DNA of 64,000 bases from Streptomyces glomeratus (GTDB lineage: Bacteria; Actinomycetota; Actinomycetes; Streptomycetales; Streptomycetaceae): positions 62,001-126,000 of the forward strand of contig NZ_JAKEEB010000008.1 of the NCBI RefSeq assembly GCF_021462825.1, written 5' to 3'. The position numbers and the translations under genes were made by a program. The notes beneath the pieces are model-generated. The model was not told the origin of the DNA and did no database searches. It saw only the letters and a list, made by a program, of their open reading frames with translations. This document shows, piece after piece, positions 19,243 through 28,607 of this stretch. How positions within the stretch are numbered: position 1 is the first letter of the stretch; every line of letters begins with the position of its first letter.

Positions 19243-20391
19243 ATGCCGTTGACCCCCGAGGACGTGCGGAACAAGCAGTTCACGACCGTCCGCCTCCGAG
19301 AAGGCTATGACGAGGACGAGGTCGATGCCTTCCTCGACGAGGTCGAAGCCGAACTGACCCGTCTGCTCCGCGAGAACGAGGATCTGCGCGCCAAGCTGGC
19401 CGCCGCGACGCGCGCCGCCGCGCAGAACCAGCAGAACATGCGGAAACCCCCGGAGCCGCAGGACCAGCCGCAGGGGATGCCCCAGCAGGGCATGCGCGGT
19501 CCCGGCGCGCCCGTTCCCGCCGGGATATCGGGCCCGCCGCAGCAGCAGATGGGCGGCCCCATGGGTGGCCCGCCCCAGCTGCCGAGCGGTGCCCCGCAGC
19601 TGCCTGCCGGCCCCGGCGGCGGTCAGGGTGGTCCCCAGGGGCCCGGCCCGATGGGCCAGGGTCCGATGGGTCAGGGGCCGATGGGGGGTCAGCCCCCGAT
19701 GCAGCAGCAGATGGGCGGTCCGATGGGCGGCCCCATGGGCGGTCCGATGGGCGGCCCCATGGGCGGTCCGGGCATGCCCGGTCAGGGCCCCGGCGGCGAC
19801 AGCGCCGCGCGTGTCCTCTCGCTTGCCCAGCAGACCGCCGACCAGGCGATCGCCGAGGCTCGCTCCGAGGCCAACAAGATCGTCGGTGAGGCCCGCAGCC
19901 GTGCCGAGGGTCTGGAGCGCGACGCCCGAGCCAAGGCCGACGCCCTGGAGCGGGACGCGCAGGAGAAGCACCGTGTCGCGATGGGCTCCCTGGAGTCCGC
20001 CCGCGCCACGCTGGAGCGCAAGGTCGAGGACCTGCGTGGCTTCGAGCGCGAGTACCGCACCCGTCTGAAGTCCTACCTGGAGTCGCAGCTGCGCCAGTTG
20101 GAGACCCAGGCAGACGACTCGCTGGCCCCGCCGCGCACCCCGGCCACGGCGTCCCTGCCGTCGCCGTCGGCGCCGTCGATGGCTCCGGCGGGCGCGAGCG
20201 CCCCGTCGTACGGCGGCAACCAGACGATGGGTGGTGCCCCGGCTCCGTCCGCTCCGTCCTACGGCGGTCAGCAGCAGATGTCCCCGGCGATGACCCAGCC
20301 GATGGCGCCGGTGCGTCCGCAGGGCCCCTCGCCGATGGGCCAGGCTCCCTCGCCGATGCGCGGGTTCCTCATCGACGAGGACGACAACTGA
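19243..20391 (+). CDS. divIVA: Polar growth protein DivIVA (Wag31)
   Basis: Coiled-coil scaffold that marks hyphal tips and directs apical wall growth; it is essential in Streptomyces. The N-terminal lipid-binding domain ([20 protein letters not shown]) leads into a first coiled coil ([20 protein letters not shown]). A Gln/Gly/Pro/Met-rich linker follows with repeated GGPM and MGQGP units (about residues 85-185). A second coiled coil starts near [15 protein letters not shown], and the Pro/Ala/Ser-rich tail ends [14 protein letters not shown] 19243, 382 aa. It closes the dcw cluster, followed by a strong hairpin. Confidence 0.97.
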   Translation: MPLTPEDVRNKQFTTVRLREGYDEDEVDAFLDEVEAELTRLLRENEDLRAKLAAATRAAAQNQQNMRKPPEPQDQPQGMPQQGMRGPGAPVPAGISGPPQQQMGGPMGGPPQLPSGAPQLPAGPGGGQGGPQGPGPMGQGPMGQGPMGGQPPMQQQMGGPMGGPMGGPMGGPMGGPGMPGQGPGGDSAARVLSLAQQTADQAIAEARSEANKIVGEARSRAEGLERDARAKADALERDAQEKHRVAMGSLESARATLERKVEDLRGFEREYRTRLKSYLESQLRQLETQADDSLAPPRTPATASLPSPSAPSMAPAGASAPSYGGNQTMGGAPAPSAPSYGGQQQMSPAMTQPMAPVRPQGPSPMGQAPSPMRGFLIDEDDN

Positions 20392-20428
20392 CGTCCATGA
20401 GTCAGCCGTAGGTGTCGGCAGCCTTTCA

Positions 20429-20466
20429 GGGCGGGGCCCCGGATCGAGTGATCCGGGGCCCCGCCC
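20429..20466 (+). terminator. Terminator after divIVA
   Basis: A perfect 17-bp stem, left arm GGGCGGGGCCCCGGATC (20429-20445) and right arm 20450-20466, with the loop GAGT. It lies 38 nt after the divIVA stop and ends the dcw cluster. There is no long T-run, as is usual for streptomycete terminators. Confidence 0.85.
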
Positions 20467-20540
20467 TTGTGCTACGCGCGTTCGGGGTTTTTGCCCCAAC
20501 CGTTCGTCCGTGGGAGCGGTTGTGCGTGCGGACGCAACGC

Positions 20541-20586
20541 CGAAGGCCCGGGCCCGCCAGGATTTTCCGGCGGGCCCGGGCCTTCG
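20541..20586 (-). terminator. Terminator after ileS
   Basis: A perfect 18-bp stem, CGAAGGCCCGGGCCCGCC (20541-20558) with its complement at 20569-20586, and a 10-nt loop. It starts 10 nt past the ileS stop on the minus strand. Together with the divIVA hairpin it isolates the two convergent genes. Confidence 0.85.
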
Positions 20587-20595
20587 TGTGGGCCG

Positions 20596-23500
20596 CTACG
20601 CCTTGCGCAGGCGGAAGGAGAGGCTCAGGGAGTCGTCGGTGAACGGCTCCCCGTAGGTGTCGTCCGCCTCGCCCTGGGCGAACTCCGTGGCGAGGACCTC
20701 GTCGGCGATCAGACCCGAGTGTTCGGTCAGGGCCGCGATGACCGCGGTGTCCGTCGAGGTCCAGCGGAGCGCGATGCGGTCGGCCACGTCGAGGCCGCTG
20801 TTCTTGCGGGCCTCCTGGATCAGCCGGATCGCGTCACGGGCGAGGCCCGCCTGCCGCAGCTCCTCGGTGATCTCCAGGTCGAGGGCGACCGTCGCGCCGG
20901 AGTCGGACGCCACCGACCAGCCCTCGCGCGGGGTCTCCGTGATGATCACCTCGTCGGGAGCGAGGGTGACCGTCTCGCCGTCGACCTCCACCGCCGCGGT
21001 GCCCTCGCGCAGCGCCAGGGACAGGGCCGCCGCGTCGGCGTTCGCGATCGCCTTGGCCACGTCCTGGACGCGCTTGCCGAAACGCTTGCCCAGCGCGCGG
21101 AAGTTCGCCTTCGCCGTCGTGTCGACCAGGCTGCCGCCGACCTCGCTCAGCGAGGCGAGACCCTCGACGTTCAGCTCCTCGGTGATCTGCGTGTGCAGCT
21201 CCCGGTCCAGCGTCTCGAAGCCGGCCGCCGCGACCAGCGCGCGGGACAGCGGCTGACGCGTCTTGACGCCCGACTCCGCGCGCGTGGCGCGGCCCAGCTC
21301 GACGAGCCGGCGCACCAGCACCATCTGGCGGGACAGCTCCGGGTCGATCGCGGACAGGTCCGCCTCGGGCCAGGCGGACAGGTGCACCGACTCCGGGGCG
21401 GCCGGGGTCACCGGCACGACCAGGTCCTGCCAGACCCGCTCGGTGATGAACGGGGTGATCGGGGCCATCAGCTTCGTGACCGTCTCGATGACCTCGTGCA
21501 GGGTGCGCAGCGCGGCCTTGTCGCCCTGCCAGAAGCGGCGGCGGGAACGGCGGACGTACCAGTTCGACAGGTCGTCGACGAACGCGGACAGCAGCTTGCC
21601 GGCGCGCTGGGTGTCGTAGCTCTCCAGGGCCTCGGTCACCTGGTCGGTGAGCGCGTGCAGCTCGGAGAGCAGCCAGCGGTCCAGGACCGGGCGGTCGGCG
21701 GGCGCCGGGTCGGCCTCGCCGGGGGCCCAGCCCGACGTGCGGGCGTACAGGGCCTGGAAGGCGACCGTGTTCCAGTACGTCAGCAGCGTCTTGCGGACGA
21801 CCTCCTGGATCGTGCCGTGGCCCACCCGCCGGGCCGCCCAGGGGGAGCCGCCCGCGGCCATGAACCAGCGGACCGCGTCCGCGCCGTGCTGGTCCATGAG
21901 CGGGATCGGCTGAAGGATGTTGCCCAGGTGCTTGGACATCTTGCGGCCGTCCTCGGCGAGGATGTGGCCGAGGCAGACGACGTTCTCGTACGACGACTGG
22001 CCGAAGACCAGCGTGCCGACCGCCATCAGCGTGTAGAACCAGCCGCGGGTCTGGTCGATGGCCTCGGAGATGAACTGCGCCGGGTAGCGCGACTCGAACA
22101 GTTCCTTGTTCTTGTAGGGGTAGCCCCACTGCGCGAACGGCATCGAGCCCGAGTCGTACCAGGCGTCGATGACCTCCGGCACCCGGGTGGCCGTCTTGCC
22201 GCACTGCGGGCAGGCGAAGGTGACCTCGTCGATGAACGGGCGGTGCGGGTCGAGGCCGGACTGATCGGTGCCGGTCAGCTCGGTCAGCTCCGCGCGGGAG
22301 CCCACGACCGTGAGGTGGTCGTCCTCGCAGCGCCAGATCGGCAGCGGGGTGCCCCAGTAGCGGTTGCGCGACAGCGCCCAGTCGATGTTGTTGTTCAGCC
22401 AGTCGCCGTACCGGCCGTGCTTGACCGTGTCCGGGTACCAGTTGGTCTTCTCGTTCTCCTGGAGCAGACGGTCCTTGATGGCGGTGGTGCGGATGTACCA
22501 GGACGGCTGCGCGTAGTAGAGGAGCGCGGTGTGGCAGCGCCAGCAGTGCGGGTAGCTGTGCTCGTAGGGGATGTGCTTGAAGAGCAGGCCCCGCTGCTGG
22601 AGGTCCTCGGTGAGCTTTTCGTCCGCCTTCTTGAAGAAGACGCCGCCGACCAGCGGGACGTCCTCCTCGAAGGTGCCGTCCGGCCGGACCGGGTTGACCA
22701 CCGGCAGGCCGTATGCGCGGCAGACCTTGAGGTCGTCCTCACCGAAGGCGGGGGACTGGTGCACCAGACCCGTGCCGTCCTCGGTGGTGACGTAGTCGGC
22801 GTTGACCACGTAGTGGGCGGGCTCGGGGAACTCCACCAGCTCGAAAGGACGTTGATACGTCCAGCGCTCCATCTCGGCGCCGGTGAAGGTCTGGCCCGTG
22901 GTCTCCCAGCCCTCGCCGAGAGCCTTGCCGACGAGCGGCTCGGCGACGACGAGCTTCTCCTCGCCGTCGGTCGCGACGACGTAGGTGACCTCGGGGTGCG
23001 CGGCGACCGCGGTGTTGGAGACCAGCGTCCAGGGGGTCGTCGTCCACACCAGGAGCGCGGCCTGTCCGGCCAGCGGACCGGAGGTGAGCGGGAAACGGAC
23101 ATAGACCGAGGGGTCCACGACCGTCTCATAGCCCTGCGCCAGCTCGTGGTCCGACAGACCGGTGCCGCAGCGGGGGCACCAGGGGGCGACGCGGTGGTCC
23201 TGGACCAGCAGCCCCTTGTTGAAGATCTCCTTCAGGGACCACCAGACGGACTCCATGTACTCGGGGTCCATCGTCCGGTAGGCGTCGTCCAGGTCGACCC
23301 AGTAGCCCATGCGGGTCGTCAGCTCGGCGAAGGCGTCGGTGTGGCGGGTCACCGACTCGCGGCACTTGGCGTTGAACTCGGCGATGCCGTAGGCCTCGAT
23401 GTCCTGCTTGCCGCTGAAGCCGAGTTCCTTCTCGACCGCCAGCTCCACCGGAAGGCCGTGGCAGTCCCAGCCGGCCTTGCGGCCCACGTGGTACCCGCGC

Positions 23501-23727
23501 ATGGTGCGGAAGCGCGGGAAGACGTCCTTGAAGACGCGGGCCTCGATGTGGTGGGCACCCGGCATGCCGTTGGCCGTGGGCGGGCCCTCGTAGAACACCC
23601 ATTCGGGGCGGCCCTCGGACTGCTCCAGGCTCTTGGCAAAGATCTTCTGCTCGCGCCAGAAGTCGAGCACGGCGTGCTCGAGTGCGGGCAGGTCGACCTG
23701 GGCGGGCACCTGGCGGTACTGCGTCAT
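20596..23727 (-). CDS. ileS: Isoleucyl-tRNA synthetase, type 2 (GxHH signature)
   Basis: Class I aminoacyl-tRNA synthetase charging tRNA-Ile, with a CP1 editing domain in the middle (TTPWTLVSNTAVAAHPE). The ATP-binding signature, normally HxGH, reads GAHH at residues 57-60 in NGMPGAHHIEARVFKDVFPR, and KMSK starts at Lys596. Length 1043 aa and overall sequence match the eukaryote-like type 2 IleRS of actinobacteria. Type 2 enzymes are insensitive to mupirocin, and the swapped GxHH form has been reported to raise resistance further. ATG 23727 follows GGAGGA. A T-box leader lies directly upstream, so synthesis should respond to uncharged tRNA-Ile. Confidence 0.97.
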   Translation of the reverse strand: MTQYRQVPAQVDLPALEHAVLDFWREQKIFAKSLEQSEGRPEWVFYEGPPTANGMPGAHHIEARVFKDVFPRFRTMRGYHVGRKAGWDCHGLPVELAVEKELGFSGKQDIEAYGIAEFNAKCRESVTRHTDAFAELTTRMGYWVDLDDAYRTMDPEYMESVWWSLKEIFNKGLLVQDHRVAPWCPRCGTGLSDHELAQGYETVVDPSVYVRFPLTSGPLAGQAALLVWTTTPWTLVSNTAVAAHPEVTYVVATDGEEKLVVAEPLVGKALGEGWETTGQTFTGAEMERWTYQRPFELVEFPEPAHYVVNADYVTTEDGTGLVHQSPAFGEDDLKVCRAYGLPVVNPVRPDGTFEEDVPLVGGVFFKKADEKLTEDLQQRGLLFKHIPYEHSYPHCWRCHTALLYYAQPSWYIRTTAIKDRLLQENEKTNWYPDTVKHGRYGDWLNNNIDWALSRNRYWGTPLPIWRCEDDHLTVVGSRAELTELTGTDQSGLDPHRPFIDEVTFACPQCGKTATRVPEVIDAWYDSGSMPFAQWGYPYKNKELFESRYPAQFISEAIDQTRGWFYTLMAVGTLVFGQSSYENVVCLGHILAEDGRKMSKHLGNILQPIPLMDQHGADAVRWFMAAGGSPWAARRVGHGTIQEVVRKTLLTYWNTVAFQALYARTSGWAPGEADPAPADRPVLDRWLLSELHALTDQVTEALESYDTQRAGKLLSAFVDDLSNWYVRRSRRRFWQGDKAALRTLHEVIETVTKLMAPITPFITERVWQDLVVPVTPAAPESVHLSAWPEADLSAIDPELSRQMVLVRRLVELGRATRAESGVKTRQPLSRALVAAAGFETLDRELHTQITEELNVEGLASLSEVGGSLVDTTAKANFRALGKRFGKRVQDVAKAIANADAAALSLALREGTAAVEVDGETVTLAPDEVIITETPREGWSVASDSGATVALDLEITEELRQAGLARDAIRLIQEARKNSGLDVADRIALRWTSTDTAVIAALTEHSGLIADEVLATEFAQGEADDTYGEPFTDDSLSLSFRLRKA

Positions 23728-23744
23728 GGATCTTCCTCCGGCGG

Positions 23745-24058
23745 ACGTGCTGCCTTCCGTCGGAGGGACGAGAGCCGGGAATTCGGTGAATTCTCCGTAC
23801 GCCGTGTGCGGCGCGCTCCCGCGGTACCACCCTCCTTGGCTCCCCGGTGCGCCCTACGCTCCGGCGAGCCCCCTCATTGGGGTCGCGATGCCGGTTCTAC
23901 CGGCCCTGGGCGGTCCGTGGGCGGACCACGGTCCAAGGCTTTCTTCCGGCGGCTCCGGGGTGATCTTCACGTCGCGCTCGCCCCCGGGCTTCCACCGTCC
24001 CCGGGTCGCTCTGGGCTGCGTACGCCGCTACTCGTCCCCATCCACGCTTTTCGCTCCG
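23745..24058 (-). ncRNA. T-box riboswitch leader of ileS
   Basis: On the minus strand the T-box core AGGGTGGTACCGCG spans 23833-23820. Upstream, GAAGATCACC contains an ATC (Ile) triplet (23964-23962) followed by A, the expected specifier; the leader begins near GGGGACGAGTAG (about 24041). CCCTCC (23767-23762) can pair either with GGAGGG in the T-box segment (23835-23830) or, as CCTCCG, with the Shine-Dalgarno CGGAGG (23740-23735). These mutually exclusive helices suggest control of translation rather than termination, as known for actinobacterial ileS T-boxes. Outer boundaries are approximate. Confidence 0.9.
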
Positions 24059-24351
24059 CCCAGTGTACGGCGCCGCACGCAAGGCGGCCGACCGGTTTTG
24101 CTCCTTCGGGAGCCGGGGCTGGCGAAGGGCGCCGGATGACCCGAATGGGGAGGTGGCGGTCCCCGGATTCCGGCGCTCCGGTCCCGGCGGATTACCGGGC
24201 GGAGAGCTGGGCACAACGGATGCAGGCTCGTCGCGCGGCACGCGCGTGGCGGGCGAATCGCTGGCGTGCCCCGTTGCCGCGGGCCAGAAGTCGATTTATC
24301 GTCCCAGCACGATTCGCGCGCAAGATCACAATATGTGAAGGGGCCGCGGCC
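24059..24351. other. Intergenic region upstream of the DksA-like gene
   Basis: About 290 bp between the ileS leader and the plus-strand DksA-like gene, so it must hold divergent promoters. An open frame crosses it, but it has no ribosome site and no recognisable protein. GAAGGGG lies near 24337, ahead of ATG 24352. Confidence 0.6.
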
Positions 24352-26403
24352 ATGGTGGCGAAAAAGACCGCCGTACAGCAGTCGGCGTCCGTTGGATCCA
24401 CGGCTGTGGCTGCCTCCGGCGGTGTGGCGGCCAGGGAAGTGAACGGCAGGCAGAACACTCGCAGCGCAACGGTGAGGCGTACGGCCAAGCCGGTGAAGGC
24501 GATCCGTGCGGCTGCCGCCGGGGCCGGCCGCACGGGCGCGGCCGCCGCGAGCCCGGGGACCGCCGGGAGCTCGACGGCCGCGCGAAGGCCGGCGACCGAG
24601 GAGTCGGCCGCCGGGGTAACGGCTCGCAGTGAGGCGGCGGGCATCGCCAAGAGGGCTTCGACGGAGGCGACCAGGGCTTCGGCGGCGGGGGCCGCGGGGC
24701 GGCCGGCCACGGCGAAGACCCGTACCACCGGGCCCGCCGCCGGGAAGACCGGAGCCATGAGGACGGGCACCACGAAGCCGGGCGGCATGAAGGCCGCCCG
24801 CGGGACGGCCTCCACGGGGAAGTCCGCCGAGGGGACGGCTGCCGCAGGCGGGGCCGGTGAGGAGAAGACCGTTTCGGGGAGGACGGCGGCAGGGAAGGCG
24901 GGCTCCTCCGGGAAGGCGGCGGTCGGGAGGACCGCTGCCGGCAAGGCCGCCGAGGGGGAGAGGGTCGCCGGGAAAGCCGCCGCCGGGGAGGCGCCCGAGA
25001 CGGCGGCTGTCAGGAAGAGGGCTGCCAGGAAGACGGCTGAAAAGAAGACCGCTGAAAAGAGGACGGCTGTACGGAAGACGGCGGACAAGAAGCCGGCGGG
25101 CGAGGGGGCTGCGGGCAAGAAGACGGCGGCCGAGAGGGCGGCCGCCGGGAAGCCGGCGGGCGAGGGGGCCGCGGGCAAGAAGACGGCAGCCAAGGGGGCC
25201 GCCGGGAAGACGGCAGCCAAGGGGGCCGCCGGGAAGACGGCAGCCAAGGGAGCGGCCGGGAAGACGGTGGCCAAGAAGTCCGTGGCCAAGAGGGCGGTGG
25301 CCGAGAAGGCCGTGCCCGGCGAGACGGCGGCCGGGAAGAAGACCGCGACCGGGGTGTCCGCCGTGGAGACGGCCGCGAGGAAGGCGGCCGAGGAGACGGT
25401 CACGAAGGAGGCGCGTGCCGCGAAGGGGACGCGCGCCGCGAAGGGAGCGCGCGCCACGAAGGCCGTGGCCGGAAAAGCGCCTCCCCCGAAGGAGGCGACG
25501 GGGTCACGGAAGGCGTCCCCGAAGAGGGCGGCCCAGGAAGCGGCCGCCTCCGCCCGGACGGAAGCGGCCGGGGAGAAAGGCGGTCCCGAGCGACCGGCGG
25601 CGAGGAAGGCCACCGCCGGCAAGAGGGCGGCGGCGCCCCGCGCGGCCACCGGAGAGGCGACGACGAAGGCCGTCGCCCGGAAGACTGCGTCCGGCGTCGC
25701 CACCGAGCGGGCGGTGACCGAGACGGTCGTGGACGTGGACAAGAAGGCGGTGGCCGAGGCGGCCGCCACCGGGAGGAAGGCCCCGGCCGGGGCCGGCCCC
25801 GGCAAGAGCGCCGCTGTGAAGCGCGGCGCCACGAAGAGCACGCTCACACAGAGTGCGACCAAGAAGAGCACGACCAAGAAGGCGGGCGCGGGCAAGGCCG
25901 CGAAGCAGACGGGAGCCATGACGGTGGTTGCGAAGAAGACTCCGGGCACGGCCACGGCGGCGACCGCCCCCTCGGCGGTCCCCAAGGCACGGCTCGCGGC
26001 GGCCGAGCCCGGTGAACTGGCGGTGCGCCCCGGCGAGGCCCCGTGGACCCCCGAGGAGGTCGCCGAGGCACGCGCGGAGCTGGAAAGCGACGCGACACGT
26101 CTGCGCGGCGAGATCGACGCCTGCGAGCAGGCGCTGGTCGGCCTGATGCGGGACTCGGGTGACGGGGCCGGCGACGACCAGGCCGACACCGGCACCAAGA
26201 ACATCACGCGCGAGCACGAGATGGCGCTCGCCGCCAACGCACGCGAAATGCTCGAACAGACCGAGCGGGCCCTGGACCGCCTGGACGCCGGCACCTACGG
26301 ACTGTGCGAGCACTGCGGCAACCCCATCGGCAAGGCCCGTATGCAGGCATTCCCGCGCGCCACGCTCTGCGTGGAGTGCAAGCAGAAGCAGGAACGCCGC
26401 TGA
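24352..26403 (+). CDS. Lys/Ala-rich protein with C-terminal DksA/TraR zinc finger
   Basis: 683-aa protein in two parts. Residues 1-560 are low-complexity, basic and rich in Lys, Ala, Thr and Gly, with many AAGKTAAKGA-type repeats like histone H1 or the tails of actinobacterial HU proteins. From about 564 a folded part resembles DksA/TraR: a helical hairpin (EEVAEARAELESDATRLR) and a four-cysteine zinc site, C652/C655 and C673/C676, in CEHCGNP and CVECKQ. DksA-type proteins bind RNA polymerase; the tail probably binds DNA or RNA. ATG 24352 is the first sensible start; the frame runs open for thousands of bases upstream but there it is only antisense to ileS. Confidence 0.85.
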   Translation: MVAKKTAVQQSASVGSTAVAASGGVAAREVNGRQNTRSATVRRTAKPVKAIRAAAAGAGRTGAAAASPGTAGSSTAARRPATEESAAGVTARSEAAGIAKRASTEATRASAAGAAGRPATAKTRTTGPAAGKTGAMRTGTTKPGGMKAARGTASTGKSAEGTAAAGGAGEEKTVSGRTAAGKAGSSGKAAVGRTAAGKAAEGERVAGKAAAGEAPETAAVRKRAARKTAEKKTAEKRTAVRKTADKKPAGEGAAGKKTAAERAAAGKPAGEGAAGKKTAAKGAAGKTAAKGAAGKTAAKGAAGKTVAKKSVAKRAVAEKAVPGETAAGKKTATGVSAVETAARKAAEETVTKEARAAKGTRAAKGARATKAVAGKAPPPKEATGSRKASPKRAAQEAAASARTEAAGEKGGPERPAARKATAGKRAAAPRAATGEATTKAVARKTASGVATERAVTETVVDVDKKAVAEAAATGRKAPAGAGPGKSAAVKRGATKSTLTQSATKKSTTKKAGAGKAAKQTGAMTVVAKKTPGTATAATAPSAVPKARLAAAEPGELAVRPGEAPWTPEEVAEARAELESDATRLRGEIDACEQALVGLMRDSGDGAGDDQADTGTKNITREHEMALAANAREMLEQTERALDRLDAGTYGLCEHCGNPIGKARMQAFPRATLCVECKQKQERR

Positions 26404-26483
26404 TGGCGCCTCCTGGACATCGGGTCGGGCCGGGACGTGCCGTAGTCTCGTCCTCAGTCAGGTACCTAGGTTGAGGGATTCAC

Positions 26484-27071
26484 GTGGCAGAGGCGGAGCG
26501 CATCATCGGTACGCCGGACATCCCAGACGCGGCAGAGGGCGCCGGGGCGCGGACGCCGGGAGCCGGCGCCGCCGAGGCCCCCCGGCGCAGGCGCCGGATG
26601 GCGGTCCTGTTCGCGGTCGCCGCCCTCGCCTACGTCCTCGACCTCGTCAGCAAGCTGGTCGTCGTCGCCAAGCTGGAGCACCACGCCCCGATCCGGATCG
26701 TCGGGGACTGGCTGCGACTGGAGGCGATCCGCAACGCGGGCGCCGCCTTCGGCTTCGGCCAGGCCTTCACCGTGATCTTCACGTTGATCGCCGCCGCCGT
26801 GATCGTGGTGATCGCCCGGCTTGCCCGCAAGCTCTACAGCCTGCCCTGGGCGATCGCGCTCGGGCTGCTGCTCGGCGGCGCGCTCGGCAACCTCACCGAC
26901 CGGCTCTTCCGTTCGCCGGGTGTCTTCGAGGGCGCGGTGGTCGACTTCATCGCGCCCAAGGGATTCGCCGTGTTCAACCTCGCCGACTCGGCGATCGTCT
27001 GCGGCGGCATCCTGATCGTGCTGCTGTCCTTCCGCGGCCTCGACCCGGACGGAACGGTCCACAAGGGCTGA
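26484..27071 (+). CDS. lspA: Lipoprotein signal peptidase (signal peptidase II)
   Basis: Membrane aspartyl protease that removes signal peptides from prolipoproteins after lipidation. After a 38-residue cytoplasmic tail there are four membrane segments. The catalytic aspartates are Asp139 in GNLTDRLFR and Asp168 in FNLADSAIV, with the conserved RNAGAAFG segment before them. Length 195 aa, slightly long because of the N-terminal extension. GTG 26484 follows GAGGGA at about 5 nt, and a TAGGTT (26467-26472) could serve as a -10 element. It is probably cotranscribed with the pseudouridine synthase gene. Confidence 0.96.
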   Translation: MAEAERIIGTPDIPDAAEGAGARTPGAGAAEAPRRRRRMAVLFAVAALAYVLDLVSKLVVVAKLEHHAPIRIVGDWLRLEAIRNAGAAFGFGQAFTVIFTLIAAAVIVVIARLARKLYSLPWAIALGLLLGGALGNLTDRLFRSPGVFEGAVVDFIAPKGFAVFNLADSAIVCGGILIVLLSFRGLDPDGTVHKG

Positions 27072-27155
27072 CCCAGGACCCGCTCGGGGCTTTCCCCGGG
27101 GCCCCCGCCCGGACCCCCGCCGGGAGTCTCGTACGGCGCTGTCGGACCCGTCCGG

Positions 27156-27161
27156 CATACT
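27156..27161 (+). promoter_or_regulatory. -10-like element for a leaderless rluD-family transcript
   Basis: CATACT ends 6 nt before GTG 27168 and there is no Shine-Dalgarno, so transcription probably starts at the start codon. Confidence 0.45.
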
Positions 27162-27167
27162 CGACGG

Positions 27168-28112
27168 GTGAGTACCCTTCCCGAGATCCGTACCCTGCCC
27201 GTGCCCGACGGCCTGGAGGGCGAGCGCGTCGACGCCGCCATCTCCCGGATGTTCGGCTTCTCCCGTACGAAGGCGGCGGAGCTGGCCGCGGCGGGCAAGG
27301 TGCAGGTCGACGGCACTGTGGTCGGCAAGTCGGAGCGGGTGCACGGCGGCGCCTGGCTCGAGGTGGAGATGCCGCAGGCACCCGCGCCGGTGCAGGTGGT
27401 CGCCGAGCCGGTCGAGGGCATGGAGATCGTGCACGACGACGAGGACGTGGTCGTCATCGTCAAGCCGATCGGTGTGGCCGCGCACCCGTCGCCCGGCTGG
27501 TCGGGCCCCACCGTGATCGGCGGCCTCGCCGCCGCCGGGTACCGCATCTCGACCTCGGGCGCCGCCGAGCGCCAGGGCATCGTGCACCGCCTCGACGTCG
27601 GCACGTCGGGCCTGATGGTGGTGGCCAAGTCGGAGCACGCGTACACGTTGCTCAAGCGCCAGTTCAAGGAGCGCACGGTCGACAAGCGCTACCACACCCT
27701 CGTCCAGGGCCATCCCGACCCGACCAGCGGCACCATCGACGCGCCCATCGGCCGCCACCCGAACCACGACTACAAGTGGGCGGTCACGGCCGACGGCAAG
27801 CCCTCCATCACGCACTACGACCTGATCGAGGCGTTCCGCTCGGCCTCTCTGCTCGACGTCAAGCTGGAGACCGGGCGCACTCATCAGATCCGCGTCCACA
27901 TGGCCGCCCACCGCCACCCGTGCGTCGGCGACCTGACCTACGGCGCGGACCCCACCATCGCAAAGCGGCTCGGCCTGACCCGGCAGTGGCTGCACGCGGT
28001 GCGCCTCGGCTTCGAGCACCCGGCGGACGGACGGTGGGTGGAGTTCGAGAGCGCCTACCCCCCCGACCTGCAGAAGGCGCTGGACAAGGTGCGCGAGGAG
28101 AGCTGGGCGTGA
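27168..28112 (+). CDS. RluD-family 23S rRNA pseudouridine synthase
   Basis: Isomerises uridines to pseudouridine in RNA; RluD acts on helix 69 of 23S rRNA, which is the likely but unproven target here. An N-terminal S4 RNA-binding domain ([24 protein letters not shown]) is followed by the synthase domain with catalytic Asp143 in [10 protein letters not shown] and the motif [12 protein letters not shown]. Length 314 aa. GTG 27168 has no ribosome site but a -10-like hexamer in front. Directly downstream of lspA as in many bacteria; the stop overlaps the next gene in GTGA. Confidence 0.93.
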   Translation: MSTLPEIRTLPVPDGLEGERVDAAISRMFGFSRTKAAELAAAGKVQVDGTVVGKSERVHGGAWLEVEMPQAPAPVQVVAEPVEGMEIVHDDEDVVVIVKPIGVAAHPSPGWSGPTVIGGLAAAGYRISTSGAAERQGIVHRLDVGTSGLMVVAKSEHAYTLLKRQFKERTVDKRYHTLVQGHPDPTSGTIDAPIGRHPNHDYKWAVTADGKPSITHYDLIEAFRSASLLDVKLETGRTHQIRVHMAAHRHPCVGDLTYGADPTIAKRLGLTRQWLHAVRLGFEHPADGRWVEFESAYPPDLQKALDKVREESWA

Positions 28113-28576
28113 GTGCCTCGTTCGTGGTGCGCCTCGCCGAGGACCCCGCCGACCGCGAGGCGTGCTTCGCGGTCCGCAAGGAGGTCTTCGTCCGCGAGCA
28201 GGGCGTCCCCGAGGACATCGAGTACGACGCCTACGACGCCGACGCCGTCCATGTGCTCGCGGTACGGCAGGACGGGGTGCCGCTCGGCACGGGCCGGCTG
28301 CTGTACGGGGAGGCGGCCGCGGCGAAGACCGGCGGCGACCCGTTCGTGGGTTCCCTGGGGCGGCTCGCGGTGACCCGGGAGGCCCGTGGTCTGGGCGTCG
28401 GCGCGGCGCTGGTGCGGGCGATCGAGGACGCCGCACGCATGCGGGGGCTGACCGCGGTCGACCTGCACGCGCAGACCCATGCCCTGCGCTTCTACGAACG
28501 GCTCGGCTATGCGGCGTACGGCGCGGAGTTCCCCGACGCCGGGATACCGCACCGGGCGATGCGACGGCCTGTGTGA
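28109..28576 (+). CDS. GNAT-family N-acetyltransferase
   Basis: 155-aa single-domain GNAT enzyme. The acetyl-CoA loop is [19 protein letters not shown], and the ending [25 protein letters not shown] is typical of the ElaA-like subgroup. GTG 28109 overlaps the pseudouridine synthase stop by 4 nt. The substrate cannot be read from sequence. This was probably the last gene of the lspA operon before the IS110 element landed downstream. Confidence 0.9.
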   Translation: MSASFVVRLAEDPADREACFAVRKEVFVREQGVPEDIEYDAYDADAVHVLAVRQDGVPLGTGRLLYGEAAAAKTGGDPFVGSLGRLAVTREARGLGVGAALVRAIEDAARMRGLTAVDLHAQTHALRFYERLGYAAYGAEFPDAGIPHRAMRRPV

Positions 28577-28595
28577 CCTGGGCCGCAGGGGGCAC

Positions 28596-28607
28596 GGGGG
28601 GGGGGGG
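28596..28607 (+). repeat. Run of 12 G residues
   Basis: Homopolymeric G tract flanked by GCAC and TGCC, at the left edge of the IS110 element. A second G run (9 nt) lies at the other edge (30089-30097). It is prone to slippage and to sequencing error. Confidence 0.95.

Noticed and set aside
20467..24351. Open frame on the plus strand running for more than 1,200 codons into the DksA-like gene
   Set aside because: It is antisense to ileS and its T-box leader. Such long antisense frames are expected in very G+C-rich DNA, and the encoded sequence has no protein-like features until ATG 24352.
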